The notes beneath the pieces are model-generated. The model saw nothing but the letters and a program-made list of their open reading frames with translations, was not told the DNA's origin and did not search any database. A DNA stretch of 64,000 nucleotides from Actinomycetaceae bacterium (GTDB lineage: Bacteria; Actinomycetota; Actinomycetes; Actinomycetales; Actinomycetaceae): the NCBI GenBank assembly GCA_028724905.1, contig JAQYTG010000005.1, positions 178,717 to 242,716 of the forward strand, given 5' to 3'. Of this stretch, positions 1-8,562 are shown in pieces. Every line of letters starts with the position of its first letter. Positions within the stretch are counted from its first letter, which is position 1. Position numbers and translations under genes: made by a program.

Positions 1-441
1 TGGCGCCCCTGCTGGTAGCGGGGCAGCGAGAATCTGCCCTAGAGCGGCGTCAAGAGAACTGAGAGTGCCAGTGGGTATTGCTTCAACTGGCAGGGCTTTT
101 AGCTGTACTTCGCCACGGTTGAGGGTGGTGCCGGTGCTGAGGTCGTGGGATGCTACGACGACGGTATTCATCGGCTTTTGGTGTATTCCGAGTGTGGTGA
201 GAGCCGACTGAACTACGAGGCCAAACACAAGAGCTACAATCACCCAACGCCAACGCCATACGAGGGCTCGCACTGGAGATGGGCGACGAATAGCGCGATG
301 CTGAGCTGCACGGTGCTGGTGAGGCGGGTGCGGTTTGCCGTGACGCAGGTGGTGACCAGTGCGCGAATGCTCCTGCTGGGAAAGCGACTGTGGTGCAGCG
401 CTTCTGGTTGCTGCAGAGCTTTCCAATACCGCGCTGCCCAT
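1..441 (-). CDS. SAF-domain protein (CpaB/RcpC-like), 3' end outside window
   Basis: The gene runs leftwards and is cut by the window edge; 147 codons are visible. An ATG at 441 follows a GGAGAG ribosome site directly upstream. The reading has a basic, Gln/His/Arg-rich N-terminus, then one membrane helix (about residues 63-80, starting VIVALVFGLVVQSAL), then a SAF-like segment beginning NTVVVASHDLSTGTTL and containing LKALPVEAIPTG. That layout (TM helix then SAF) is that of CpaB/RcpC-type Flp-pilus proteins and of a conserved actinobacterial SAF protein commonly found near the 5-formyl-THF cyclo-ligase, as here. A longer antisense-frame reading at 83-703 overlaps it but loses all protein-like character inside this gene. 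The exact role is unknown; pilus assembly is only one option. Confidence 0.7.
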   Translation of the reverse strand, partial: MGSAVLESSAATRSAAPQSLSQQEHSRTGHHLRHGKPHPPHQHRAAQHRAIRRPSPVRALVWRWRWVIVALVFGLVVQSALTTLGIHQKPMNTVVVASHDLSTGTTLNRGEVQLKALPVEAIPTGTLSSLDAALGQILAAPLPAGAP

Positions 442-835
442 TCTCTCCGAGCCGCGCGAATGGCCGGTTTTCGTAGACGTCCAGTGCCACAATCTCATAG
501 TCCCAGTGTGGGAGAGATTCCACTGCTGCGCGCCTGAGCAGTCTCCCTTGTGGATAACTACCGCAATGCCCATACCTGTGCACAAGTTGTCCTGGTACAT
601 ATTGGCTCATGCGGGCATGAGCCTGCGTGTCATTAGTCGGAGCGTCATAGGCTCGTGCGTTATGCGCCTGTCTGCGTAGTTGATTGCGTACACGCTGGTT
701 CATGTATACATCAGCTCATGCGTGACGTCACGGCTCCTGATCCTGCCACCGTCAGCACTTCCTTGCGTACGTTATAGCTGCTGAAGCGTGCCAACCCAGT
801 CTGCCGCTGGCACATCACATCAGGGAGCACTGACG
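442..835. other. Intergenic region with DnaA-box-like 9-mers and palindromes
   Basis: No convincing gene is seen. It holds a perfect DnaA-box 9-mer (TTATCCACA on the - strand, 549-557), a second relaxed match (TTGTGCACA, - strand, 577-585) in the same orientation, a perfect 9+2+9 palindrome GGCTCATGC/GCATGAGCC at 604-623, a palindrome ATGTATACAT at 702-711, and two TGACGTCA sites near 723 and 831. Whether any of these is functional is unknown. Confidence 0.4.
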
Positions 836-1459
836 TCACGACTGCGCAGAAGCAGTGGGGAAAACTCCGCTGGGAGTAATCACAAAGGGAATAAGCACGT
901 CCATGTCGTTTTGTGGAAGTGCACTGCGGAGGAATTCTTCGTCGTAGATGATGGCAGCTACCTTGGTGTGAGAGCCGATACCTTTGAGCGCCCGATCATA
1001 CCAACCGCCGCCCTGGCCGAGGCGTTCCCCCTGGGAATTGACGGCGAGCGCAGGGATGATCATCACGTCTACATCGGCCAAAATTGAGTTGTCAAACGCT
1101 GGCCCTGAAGGTTCTGGTGGGCGCCCTGGAGCCATCGTCTCTAAATCAGCATCGCCGCGGAAATAACCCCACGAACGGGTGAGGTGCGGCCCCAACTTAG
1201 GCAATAGCAGTTGGATGCCGGCGTCGGCAATCTGTGTGCATAGCTCTCGCGTGGGCGGTTCCTTGTTCACCGACACATAGCAGGCCACGCAGCGGGAGCC
1301 TTTGACGAAATCGAGCACGTGTGTGGCGATCTGCTCCCCAGCGCTGATCCGCGCCGCTTCGGTTCGCTCTTTCCGGTGGGTGCGTATGGCAGAGCGCACG
1401 AGCTGTTTGGCATCTTCTGTGTCGTACTGCGCGGTCTGCGGAAGCGAAAGCTGATTCAT
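836..1459 (-). CDS. 5-formyltetrahydrofolate cyclo-ligase
   Basis: A 207-residue protein of the usual family length. It catalyses ATP-dependent conversion of 5-formyl-THF to 5,10-methenyl-THF in the cytoplasm (folate one-carbon salvage). The family signature GERLGQGGGWYDR lies at about residues 143-155, preceded by the conserved DVMIIPALAV strand; the N-terminal KQLVRSAIRTHRK helix is also typical. The start ATG at 1459 is the only one giving the full N-terminal helix. It is transcribed towards the SAF gene and divergent from the gephyrin-like gene, an arrangement seen in many actinobacteria. Confidence 0.93.
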   Translation of the reverse strand: MNQLSLPQTAQYDTEDAKQLVRSAIRTHRKERTEAARISAGEQIATHVLDFVKGSRCVACYVSVNKEPPTRELCTQIADAGIQLLLPKLGPHLTRSWGYFRGDADLETMAPGRPPEPSGPAFDNSILADVDVMIIPALAVNSQGERLGQGGGWYDRALKGIGSHTKVAAIIYDEEFLRSALPQNDMDVLIPFVITPSGVFPTASAQS

Positions 1460-1553
1460 ATATCTAGTATCCCACGGTTTTTGAGCTGATGCGCAGGTAT
1501 GCTGGTGACGTCATCTATTGTGCGTGCGTGTGAGCGTGAGCGGGGAGAGCGGT

Positions 1554-2768
1554 ATGAGAACAGTTGCAGATTTTTTGGATCACTGTGTGCAGGTGAGTGC
1601 TCCGCTGCCACCCCTAGACGTCTCTCTCGACGGCGCTGCGGGATGTATCCTCGCGCAGGCGGTGTATGCCAATGCCGATATTCCCGCGCGTGATCGCGCT
1701 GATGGAGATGGCTATGCGGTGCTTGCCAGCGATGTAGCGCAGGCGAGTGCTGAGAATCCGGTGAGCCTCTCAGTGATTGATGCCCTGCCGGCCACTGCCG
1801 TGAATGCGGGGACGCTCGTCCCAGGTGGATGCGTGCAGGTGGCCTCAGGTGCTCCGCTACCAGCGGGAGCCGATACCGTCATCCCGATAGTTTTTACCAA
1901 CCGCGGCACGGCTATGGTGCAAATAAAGCGTGCACTGCCAGCGGGATCGTATGTGCGCCATGCGGGGGAAGATACGCGCGAGGGAATGGAAATTCTTCCT
2001 GCGGGAGTGCGTCTGAGTGCTCGCCATCTGGCGCTGCTGGCGGCCGAGGGAAGAGCCACGGCACTGGTGCATCCCGCTCCGCGCGTCGTGATTATGGCCG
2101 TTGGGGATGAGCTGCAGGATCCTGGCCGGAAGCCACAAGCAGGGAAAGTATTTGACGCCAGTTCTCACGCTTTGGCCAGTGCTGTGCGTGAGGCCGGTGG
2201 CAACGTCTTCCGCGTGGGCGTGGTGAGTGACGACAAACGGGTATTGCGTGAGACGCTGGAAGATCAGCTCGTGCGTGCAGACATTATCATTACCACTGGG
2301 GGGCTTTCCTACGGGGGTGGAGATACTGTAAAAGAAGTGCTGGCGAGTTTCGGCTCAGTACGTTTTGATGCTGTAGCTCTCTGGCCAGGGCGCCAACTCG
2401 GGATTGGCACGATCAACGATGAGGCCGTGGTGTTTTGCTTGCCTGGGAATCCGGTGGCAGCGCTCACGGCATTCGAGATTTTCATTCGTCCAGCGTTGCT
2501 GCACATGGCAGGGTACTCACATATTCACCGGCGGCCAATTTCGGCGCAGATGACGGCGGCGTGGACGGGGCATAAGGAATTGGAAGACTATGTGCCGGTG
2601 CGCGTGGTAGGCAATCCAAACGATGGCTATCGGGCTACACCCTTGATAGAAAACGACTCTACTTTGATTAGTGCATTAGCGCGAGCAAACGGGCTGGCGG
2701 TGATTGCTCCGCAGACGAGTTCGGTGAGCGCAGGAGATAGCGTGCCGTGCATTATTCTTGATTCGTGA
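1554..2768 (+). CDS. glp: Gephyrin-like MoeA-family protein (probable Glp)
   Basis: A 404-residue MoeA/gephyrin-fold protein. An ATG at 1554 with GGGGAGAG about 8 nt upstream is preferred to in-frame starts further up. Family hallmarks are DRADGDGYAV near residue 46, the MoCF-like block TTGGLSYGGGDTVKEV, and LPGNPVAA; the C-terminal MoeA domain IV follows. True MoeA inserts molybdate into molybdopterin. In Corynebacterium a MoeA paralogue, Glp, instead binds FtsZ and a membrane receptor, GlpR, in cell division. No other molybdenum-cofactor gene is in this window, and the next gene encodes a membrane protein with GlpR-like layout, so I favour Glp. Whether it retains molybdotransferase activity cannot be judged from sequence by eye. 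Confidence 0.85.
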   Translation: MRTVADFLDHCVQVSAPLPPLDVSLDGAAGCILAQAVYANADIPARDRADGDGYAVLASDVAQASAENPVSLSVIDALPATAVNAGTLVPGGCVQVASGAPLPAGADTVIPIVFTNRGTAMVQIKRALPAGSYVRHAGEDTREGMEILPAGVRLSARHLALLAAEGRATALVHPAPRVVIMAVGDELQDPGRKPQAGKVFDASSHALASAVREAGGNVFRVGVVSDDKRVLRETLEDQLVRADIIITTGGLSYGGGDTVKEVLASFGSVRFDAVALWPGRQLGIGTINDEAVVFCLPGNPVAALTAFEIFIRPALLHMAGYSHIHRRPISAQMTAAWTGHKELEDYVPVRVVGNPNDGYRATPLIENDSTLISALARANGLAVIAPQTSSVSAGDSVPCIILDS

Positions 2769-2929
2769 CCGTTAGCGGACTGCCGCCAGCAACGGGTGAG
2801 GTAGCCGCTACGTTTGCGAACATGGCTATGTTAATTATGAGAATGATGATACTAATGTGGTTATTGGGGATAACTTCTTAGCTGAATGCCTATTTGACTA
2901 GAGAATTAGGGGCGACACACCATCCTTAG

Positions 2930-4276
2930 GTGGTGCACGCGCGGTGTTCTTTGCATAGCTTGATAAGTGTGGGAGTGGAAGGAATCGCAGTTGCAGCAGC
3001 AGTGATACTGCTAGTGGTGATTGTGATGCCAGCTATCTACCGTCAGCGGGCGGTGGTGGCAGAAGCTCCAAAAGACGAGCGGTACGCTCCAGATCTGCGA
3101 ATGATTCATGAACGTACATATACGCAGACCAATAATTCGACATATCGGTGCACAATTTTTCCAACGGAGCGCGTGATGGACATGAAGCAGAAACCAGCTG
3201 CTAACCCCAGGCAGAGGAAAACCTCTCAACTTCGTTCTCTGGCGCGAGCGCGCTCACGTGCCAAAGCTCGGATTGCGGCCCGCCATGCAGCCCGAGTGCG
3301 CTACGGCGTGGGTGCAGTGGCGATAGCGGCGATCACCGTGATTGTGTGGATACTGGTTTTCTCGGTGAGTTTGCCACTCGCGGCGGCAATTGTGCTGAGT
3401 TTGATTCTCGGCCTCTACGTAGCAGGATACGCCTATATGCTCAATTTCTGGGGTCAGGCAGACCGTGACGATACGGAAAAATTAGCGGCCACGCAGGCCA
3501 GGATCGACGAATTGCGCCGTGGGAAACGTACTGAAGCTAGCTCAGCAGCAGATCAGGAGCGGCGGCAGGGGCGTGAGGTGGGCGCAGAACGCCAAGGCCG
3601 CGCCGAACGTGAGCGAAACCGAGGGGAAGAGAATCACGAAGCTGCGATCCGGCGGCATAAGCAACGAGCTGGAGAAGAGACGATGAGCACTGGTGTGCGG
3701 GTGATTCGGGCAGATCGCGGGCAACTCACAGCACTTGAAGCCGAGAAAACTCCGCAGCAGCGCCGAGCACAGGGGCAGCTAGCTGAGTCAAGTCGAGTAC
3801 AGGCGCGGAGAGTTTCCACTCAGCGAGATCAGCGAGATCAACGTGTGGCCGCTCGGACTGAGCGCGGAGCGGGGCTGCCGTCACGCGAAAATACTTCAAC
3901 CACTCCGGCCACGCCAGCTCCAGCAAAGATGGCAAAAATTACTCTCCCGAGCTACACGCTTAAACCGCGATACGACGTTCAGCGCAAGGCAGATGCCCGT
4001 AGCATCGCCTACGATGCCACGGCGGCACACTCCGATACCGCGCAAACTAAGCGTGCGCTGCACGGCTCCGTTGCCGAGCAGATCGCCACTGATCAGGTAC
4101 AGGCTGCTGTGCCATATCGTCCACAGGGCATTGGAGAGCGAGTGGGAGATGTACTTCCAGAAGAGCCCAACGCCGTGCCAGACGTGATCGCCGATGAGCC
4201 TGCGCGTCACCAGCGGGTGAATGTACTGGGCGTGGGAGAGACTCTCGATTCACTCCTTGATCGCCGCCGTGCTTAA
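2930..4276 (+). CDS. Membrane protein, probable Glp receptor (GlpR-like)
   Basis: Up to 448 residues; the start is uncertain (GTG at 2930, 2969 or 2975, or TTG at 2960, none with a clear ribosome site). An N-terminal membrane helix (about residues 19-37, IAVAAAVILLVVIVMPAIY) is followed by a short segment with DERYAPDLRMI, a basic linker, then two helices at about 123-168. A long, highly charged Arg/Gln/Glu-rich and probably disordered or coiled-coil tail reaches the C-terminus. One N-terminal helix, a cytosolic stretch, then a helix pair matches the described layout of the corynebacterial GlpR partner of the gephyrin-like Glp, whose homologue is the preceding gene (161 nt upstream). Assignment rests on synteny and topology, not on a recognised domain. 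Confidence 0.55.
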   Translation: MVHARCSLHSLISVGVEGIAVAAAVILLVVIVMPAIYRQRAVVAEAPKDERYAPDLRMIHERTYTQTNNSTYRCTIFPTERVMDMKQKPAANPRQRKTSQLRSLARARSRAKARIAARHAARVRYGVGAVAIAAITVIVWILVFSVSLPLAAAIVLSLILGLYVAGYAYMLNFWGQADRDDTEKLAATQARIDELRRGKRTEASSAADQERRQGREVGAERQGRAERERNRGEENHEAAIRRHKQRAGEETMSTGVRVIRADRGQLTALEAEKTPQQRRAQGQLAESSRVQARRVSTQRDQRDQRVAARTERGAGLPSRENTSTTPATPAPAKMAKITLPSYTLKPRYDVQRKADARSIAYDATAAHSDTAQTKRALHGSVAEQIATDQVQAAVPYRPQGIGERVGDVLPEEPNAVPDVIADEPARHQRVNVLGVGETLDSLLDRRRA

Positions 4277-4311
4277 TTCGCGCCTCGCCTACGTTTGATC
4301 TGGAGTAGATT

Positions 4312-5025
4312 GTGACTACGGTTGTGATGCTTCACGGAGCACACCAGCTTCCTAAGGTGTGGCGTGCCGTCTCCGATAGTTTTCCTCCGGCGTGGGGAGT
4401 GGTAGCTCCGCAGCTTCACGGGCGAGCAGATCTTGAGGCGATGGATAGCGCGATTGTGCACGATCTCGCTCAGGTGGTGGTGCAGCCACCCGTTATTGTG
4501 GTGGCCACGGGCACGGGTGCTATCGCGGCGATTGAGTTTTGTGCCCGCCATATCGCTGAGGGTGACGGCAACAGCGGCGCTACCAGCGGGGGTATTGCTG
4601 GCCTGCTGCTCGCCGAACCTCGCATTGCCGTCAGCGCAGGTGCTGTGCGCAGCGCAAAGCTCGCAGCGGTTCTTCATGGGCAGGGCAGTGCACCGCGCAG
4701 TGCCGATGGGAAATTCACAAATGCCAGCTACGCCCAGCGTTTATCGTATATGCAAGCGCTGCAAGGCGTCTCGATACCGCAAGGCGTCTTGGCTCAAGAA
4801 GGCGTTTCACTGTTACAGCGCGTGCAGCAGCTCAATGCTGCCGGCTTGCCCGTGCGCATCCTCGCCGCGGAAAAAGATCGGCACGGCAGAGCTGGCGCTC
4901 GTGAGCTCCACAAGCTGATGCCGCAGGCACAGTTCTTTGAGATCGCACAAGCCGAGGCAGATTGGAATGCTTACGCTCCAAGAAATTTTGCGGCGAACGT
5001 GGCGGAATTTATAGCGACTTTGTAA
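4312..5025 (+). CDS. Alpha/beta-hydrolase-fold protein lacking the serine nucleophile
   Basis: A 237-residue protein with GTG start at 4312, 35 nt after the preceding gene; a GGAG lies 9 nt upstream. The N-terminal MTTVVMLHGAH (oxyanion HG motif) and WRAVSDSFP, then QLHGRADLEAM, follow the alpha/beta-hydrolase plan of small esterase-like proteins. The nucleophile elbow should read GxSxG but here is VVATGTGAIAA (about 63-73), with Gly at the nucleophile position. The usual C-terminal catalytic His region (EADWNAYAPRNFAANV) also lacks His. It may therefore be a pseudo-enzyme with a binding or structural role, possibly co-transcribed with glp and the membrane protein. Substrate unknown. Confidence 0.65.
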   Translation: MTTVVMLHGAHQLPKVWRAVSDSFPPAWGVVAPQLHGRADLEAMDSAIVHDLAQVVVQPPVIVVATGTGAIAAIEFCARHIAEGDGNSGATSGGIAGLLLAEPRIAVSAGAVRSAKLAAVLHGQGSAPRSADGKFTNASYAQRLSYMQALQGVSIPQGVLAQEGVSLLQRVQQLNAAGLPVRILAAEKDRHGRAGARELHKLMPQAQFFEIAQAEADWNAYAPRNFAANVAEFIATL

Positions 5026-5590
5026 ACAGTTGCGCAAACACCTCAAAAGGTTCGTAAGATGCAAACATTTCACAAGACGCAACCTGTTTGCAATGCGCGA
5101 CAAATATAGAACGTCTTGTCAGCGTGCAAACAGTTCGTCAGTGTGGGCGATATAAGATGTTTCGTCATGCGTGTGATCTAAACTGAACCGTTCCCAAGCG
5201 GCTGCGCAAACGGTGGGCAGTATAAGCGGCTGCGCAAACGGCGGGCAGTATGATCAACTGCGCGAACGCGGCGAACAGTAGTCATATCGGTGATTTACGC
5301 GATCTGCGCACGTGATCGATGTACCTGTAAGCAGCGTCACGAACTGCCTCTAGATGGCCGCACGAATATCAAACTACCTCTGGATGCCACACGAATGGCG
5401 AATAGGGATTCGCAGTTTCATATAGTGTGCGACGTTTTGGCTGGTCGGATGCCATGAGTACACTGAGCAGGTAGAGCCGCTTGCAGCAGCCAGAGGTAGG
5501 CTGCGGACACTCGAAAGAAATGCCCGCAAGGTTCACTCGAACGACTCGACATATCACAACACTGTCGATAGCGATACGGAGGAGATAGAA
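5026..5590. other. Intergenic region with repeats and a structured leader
   Basis: 565 nt without a gene. Its left half is rich in variations of GCGCAAACNG (see the tandem repeat at 5196). The right half lies upstream of the pyridoxal kinase gene and contains a hairpin GCAGCC/GGCTGC at about 5496-5514 and a repeated CACTCGAA at about 5510 and 5531. No known riboswitch could be matched. Confidence 0.4.
5196..5280. repeat. 28-bp tandem repeat, three copies
   Basis: Copies at 5196-5223 and 5224-5251 differ at one position (AAGCGGCTGCGCAAACGG then T or C, then GGGCAGTAT). A third, diverged copy follows at 5252-5280. Related GCGCAAAC words occur from 5032 onwards, suggesting an older repeat array. 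Confidence 0.8.
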
Positions 5591-6421
5591 ATGGCATATC
5601 AGCGCATTCTCACGATTCAGGATATTTCTTGCGTAGGCCAGTGCTCGCTCACGGTGGCCTTGCCAATTCTTTCGGCGTGTGGACACGAAACAGCAATTTT
5701 GCCCTCGGCTGTACTCTCTACTCACACGGGCGGTTTCACGGGCTATACGTTCCGCGATCTCACCGACGATATGCCTGCTATCGAGGATCACTGGGCACAG
5801 CAAGGAATTGATTTTGCCGCGCTGTACACGGGATATCTCGGCAGCGAACGGCAGATTGATATCGTTGCGGATATTGCGCACAAGCTGCTCAAGCCTAGCG
5901 CTCCCTTTATCGTCGATCCAGCTATGGCAGATAACGGCCAGCTCTACCCTGGATTTGATACCGCTTTTGTGCAAGCAATGGCACGGCTCGCTTTCTCAGC
6001 GGACGTGATTTTGCCTAATATCACGGAGGCCGCGATGCTCACGGGCATGGAATATCGCCAGACGTATGATCGTGCTTATATTGACGCTTTACTTGCAGCG
6101 CTTACGGATAAAGGAGCGAAAACGATTGTGCTCACAGGCGTCAGCTATAAAGCGGATCGCACTGGTGTGGTGGTGTTTGACGGCGGTGACTACACCTACT
6201 ATGAGCACGAAAAAGTAGCTCAAGGGGCACACGGTACCGGCGATGTATACAGCTCGGCTTTTGTCGGATGCCTGATGAATGGACATACCTTGATTGAGAG
6301 CGCACGCATTGCAGCAGATTTCACAGTGCGTTGCATCAAACGCACAGTGGCTGATACCGATCACTGGTATGGCCCAGAGTTTGAGCCTGAGCTAGGATGG
6401 TTGATCTCCCAGCTGAGCTAA
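5591..6421 (+). CDS. pdxY: Pyridoxal/pyridoxamine kinase
   Basis: A 276-residue ribokinase-fold enzyme that phosphorylates pyridoxal, pyridoxamine or pyridoxine in B6 salvage. The N-terminus (ILTIQDISCVGQCSLTVALP) is the family's typical opening, followed by LSTHTGGFTGYT. The Mg-ATP region VDPAMADNGQLYPG and the C-terminal phosphoryl-transfer motif HGTGDVYSSAFVG near residue 217 are intact. The start ATG follows GGAGATAGAA. It is a single gene after a 565-nt leader and converges with the next gene, overlapping its 3' end by 30 nt (6392-6421). pdxY and pdxK are not separable here by eye. Confidence 0.9.
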   Translation: MAYQRILTIQDISCVGQCSLTVALPILSACGHETAILPSAVLSTHTGGFTGYTFRDLTDDMPAIEDHWAQQGIDFAALYTGYLGSERQIDIVADIAHKLLKPSAPFIVDPAMADNGQLYPGFDTAFVQAMARLAFSADVILPNITEAAMLTGMEYRQTYDRAYIDALLAALTDKGAKTIVLTGVSYKADRTGVVVFDGGDYTYYEHEKVAQGAHGTGDVYSSAFVGCLMNGHTLIESARIAADFTVRCIKRTVADTDHWYGPEFEPELGWLISQLS

Positions 6422-7654
6422 AGCCGCAGCCACTGCTTGCTCTACGGAGTCGCTGACGTCATACCACATCCGGTCCAGCTCATTGTCGTATTCAGCTGCT
6501 TCGTCAGGGTATGGCAGATCGCGTTCTAAGTGCTTCTCGCGGTATTTATGCCAGTGAGCATCACAATCTGCTACCAGTGCGGCCACCTCGCTCAAACCGA
6601 GCCGCTCCAGCTCGGAACACGCCTGCTCGACGATGTTGTGCCCGTCAGCTTCATGAAGGCTATGGGGATTTTCGTCGATGTGTGTGGTGGTGAGTCCTAT
6701 CTCCAATCCGCCGAAATCCGTGTGCTGCAAAAACAGCATCAACGGGAGGAGCCGCATGGCCGCGCTGTTGTGCTCAATCTCCGGATGGGCGATGCCGGCT
6801 TGCATATCGAGGGCGACGCTAATGAGTCGTTCGCGCGGAGAGAGCCAGTAGCGCTCGGACGGTTCTGATATGGCGGGGATAGCCGTTGATGTCAGATACT
6901 TTTTTAGCCTGCGAAACCATTGCTTATCGTAGTTACTGCGTTCGGGCATGATGAGAGCACCATCACACCAGGTTAATACTTCGCTTTGTGTGATTATTCC
7001 GGTGTATATCAGCGTGGGAATGAGAAAGCCGCCGATAGAGTTTTCGCCAAAGTATCCGCCGTCTGCTTGCTCTAACGAAGCTCCTTTGACGCCAGGGATC
7101 CGGAAAGCAGCCTTGACCAGCGAGAATGCCAATTCGTCTTTGCCGGCGAGCACATCGTAGAGACGAGAGGCGCCGACACCGCCCAATACACCACCGGTGA
7201 GGAGTAAAAGCGTTACTCCTTGGGTGAACGGTATGCGTAGTGAATTGTACTTGAGCCAGGATATGGCAGTTAGCATATTGCCCACGCGGTCGTAATGCTT
7301 AGGATTTTTAAGAAAGAGCTCACCCCAGGAGGCGAGAATCATAGAGAGATCCTTCGGGAAGAGAGCAGGCACATCCCACTCGATAAACTCCTGCACTTCA
7401 GGGACACGGCGAGCTACATCTTCCGCCCTCGGATAGCGCACGATGGCAGCTGCACGATCGTGGCCACTGCTCAATGGTCCGTCCCAGTCGTCACTGTAGC
7501 TGGCCGTCTCGGATTCGAGGATTTTCTTGGCCGTCCCGCGCAGGGGTTTCAGCATAGCTACTCGCTGCTCTTCGGGGAGCTCTTGCAACTTCCACAGCAT
7601 TCCCTCAGGATTGCCCCAGCGCAAGAGTTGCTCAAAGGTGCAAGTACTCATCAT
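6392..7654 (-). CDS. Hypothetical soluble protein, 420 residues
   Basis: Not recognised. The ATG-ATG start at 7654 has a GGAG 7 nt upstream (reading on the - strand) and is preferred to an in-frame start at 7753, which would lie deep inside the upstream gene. The protein is mostly helical and acidic, with many Trp and Tyr. A central Gly-rich hydrophobic stretch (TQGVTLLLLTGGVLGGVG) could be a single membrane-associated helix. The C-terminus is strongly acidic. It overlaps the 3' end of the DUF454 gene by 23 nt, so the two are probably co-transcribed and translationally coupled. The 3' end overlaps the convergent pyridoxal kinase gene. No catalytic motif stands out. Confidence 0.7.
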   Translation of the reverse strand: MMSTCTFEQLLRWGNPEGMLWKLQELPEEQRVAMLKPLRGTAKKILESETASYSDDWDGPLSSGHDRAAAIVRYPRAEDVARRVPEVQEFIEWDVPALFPKDLSMILASWGELFLKNPKHYDRVGNMLTAISWLKYNSLRIPFTQGVTLLLLTGGVLGGVGASRLYDVLAGKDELAFSLVKAAFRIPGVKGASLEQADGGYFGENSIGGFLIPTLIYTGIITQSEVLTWCDGALIMPERSNYDKQWFRRLKKYLTSTAIPAISEPSERYWLSPRERLISVALDMQAGIAHPEIEHNSAAMRLLPLMLFLQHTDFGGLEIGLTTTHIDENPHSLHEADGHNIVEQACSELERLGLSEVAALVADCDAHWHKYREKHLERDLPYPDEAAEYDNELDRMWYDVSDSVEQAVAAALAQLGDQPS

Positions 7655-8222
7655 TTTTCTCCGCTTTCTCTCCATTGAGCACTTCCCCGCCACGTACTTC
7701 TTGGTTGGGCGCTTCTCCAGCGAGTGTTTCTTGGTTGGGCACTTCCCCGCCACGTGCTTCTTTACTGGATACTTCCCCAGCGGGCGCTTCTTTGCCGAGT
7801 GTTTCGCTGCCCAACTTTTTCGACGCGGATTTCTCTGGCGTCACCGAACGTAGCGACACTAGGTGAATCGTCACGCCGATAGCAATCACGGCCAGTAAGA
7901 TCACCAGCCAGAGCTTGCTGCGCAGCAACCACATACACAGCCCCATGCCGCACCACAGAATGAGAATGGTGCGCCACTTATTGCCGATGGTCATCTCATG
8001 GTTGTAATAGTCTGTGAGGTATTGTCCGAAAATTCGATGGTTGAGCAAATAGCTGTGCCAACGCTCGGAGCTCCTCGCAAAGAAAAATACGGCGAGCAGC
8101 AAAAATGGGGTGGTGGGCACTACCGGCAAGGCGACGCCAAGAAAGGCCAGCCCGGTAAAGAGGAAACCAAGAGCCATCATCACTACTTTTTTTATACGCA
8201 CGCTCTGTTGTCTCCTTTGCAC
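7632..8222 (-). CDS. YbaN/DUF454 family inner-membrane protein with repeat tail
   Basis: 196 residues. The first 125 match the DUF454 plan: two close N-terminal helices (MMALGFLFTGLAFLGVALPVVPTTPFLLLA read in two blocks), the conserved FFARSSERWHSYLLNH motif and the G-YL-DYYNH segment, then two further helices. The rest (about 135-190) is a hydrophilic tail of imperfect 9-10 residue units built on GEVxNxExxAGE, encoded by diverged DNA repeats at about 7678-7800. Family function is unknown; it is a polytopic membrane protein. It is followed by, and overlaps, an unknown soluble gene. Confidence 0.85.
   Translation of the reverse strand: MQRRQQSVRIKKVVMMALGFLFTGLAFLGVALPVVPTTPFLLLAVFFFARSSERWHSYLLNHRIFGQYLTDYYNHEMTIGNKWRTILILWCGMGLCMWLLRSKLWLVILLAVIAIGVTIHLVSLRSVTPEKSASKKLGSETLGKEAPAGEVSSKEARGGEVPNQETLAGEAPNQEVRGGEVLNGEKAEKNDEYLHL
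7678..7800 (-). repeat. In-gene tandem repeats in DUF454 tail
   Basis: About five imperfect units of 27-30 nt, built around CACTTCCCCGCCACGT and CTTCTTGGTTGGGC words on the + strand, encode alternating GGEV, AGEA and NQE motifs at the C-terminus of the DUF454 protein. This kind of in-frame repeat varies in copy number between strains by slippage. Confidence 0.75.
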
Positions 8223-8562
8223 TATCGGGCATCGCTTGCATAATCCTGGATCGCTCGGCGGCGATTTTTGCTGCTGTTATCGTACCTGAAGAGCGGGCGT
8301 TATCGTACCTGACGGGCGCACAGATTGCCCCGACAAGTGCGTGACGACAAGCTGCCCGAGGCGTTCTCGTACCTGAAGGGCGAGCAAATTGCCCCGCGAG
8401 AAGTATCGGCCGAGGAGTCCTGCGAGAGGTATCGACCAAGAAGTATCGCAAGATCTTTTCCCATTCAACTTCCCCAAAGCAATTTCTACATTGTGGAATA
8501 ATTCAACTTTATAGGCGTTATGGTTACTGCAAGTAATGACCGCACAACCTACAGGAGACATA
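8223..8562. repeat. Intergenic region with degenerate direct repeats
   Basis: The 340-nt gap between the divergent DUF454 and CsbD genes holds three diverged copies of a TATCGTACCTGA-GGGCG unit (about 8278, 8301 and 8369), two followed by CARATTGCCCC, and then GAGAAGTATCG/GAGAGGTATCG words. The CsbD promoter must lie in the AT-rich stretch at about 8460-8530. Confidence 0.55.

Noticed and set aside
83..703. Long - strand reading of 206 residues covering the left end
   Set aside because: Its second half overlaps the SAF gene in another frame and is low-complexity Pro/Ser/Arg; the SAF frame with its own ribosome site is far more protein-like.
2769..2929. GalU or other gene expected beside glp in actinobacteria
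   Set aside because: The gap is 161 nt and holds no coding sequence.
5282..5590. Possible riboswitch in the leader of the pyridoxal kinase gene
   Set aside because: There is a hairpin and repeated CACTCGAA, but no match to TPP, cobalamin, FMN or other known conserved cores could be made by eye.
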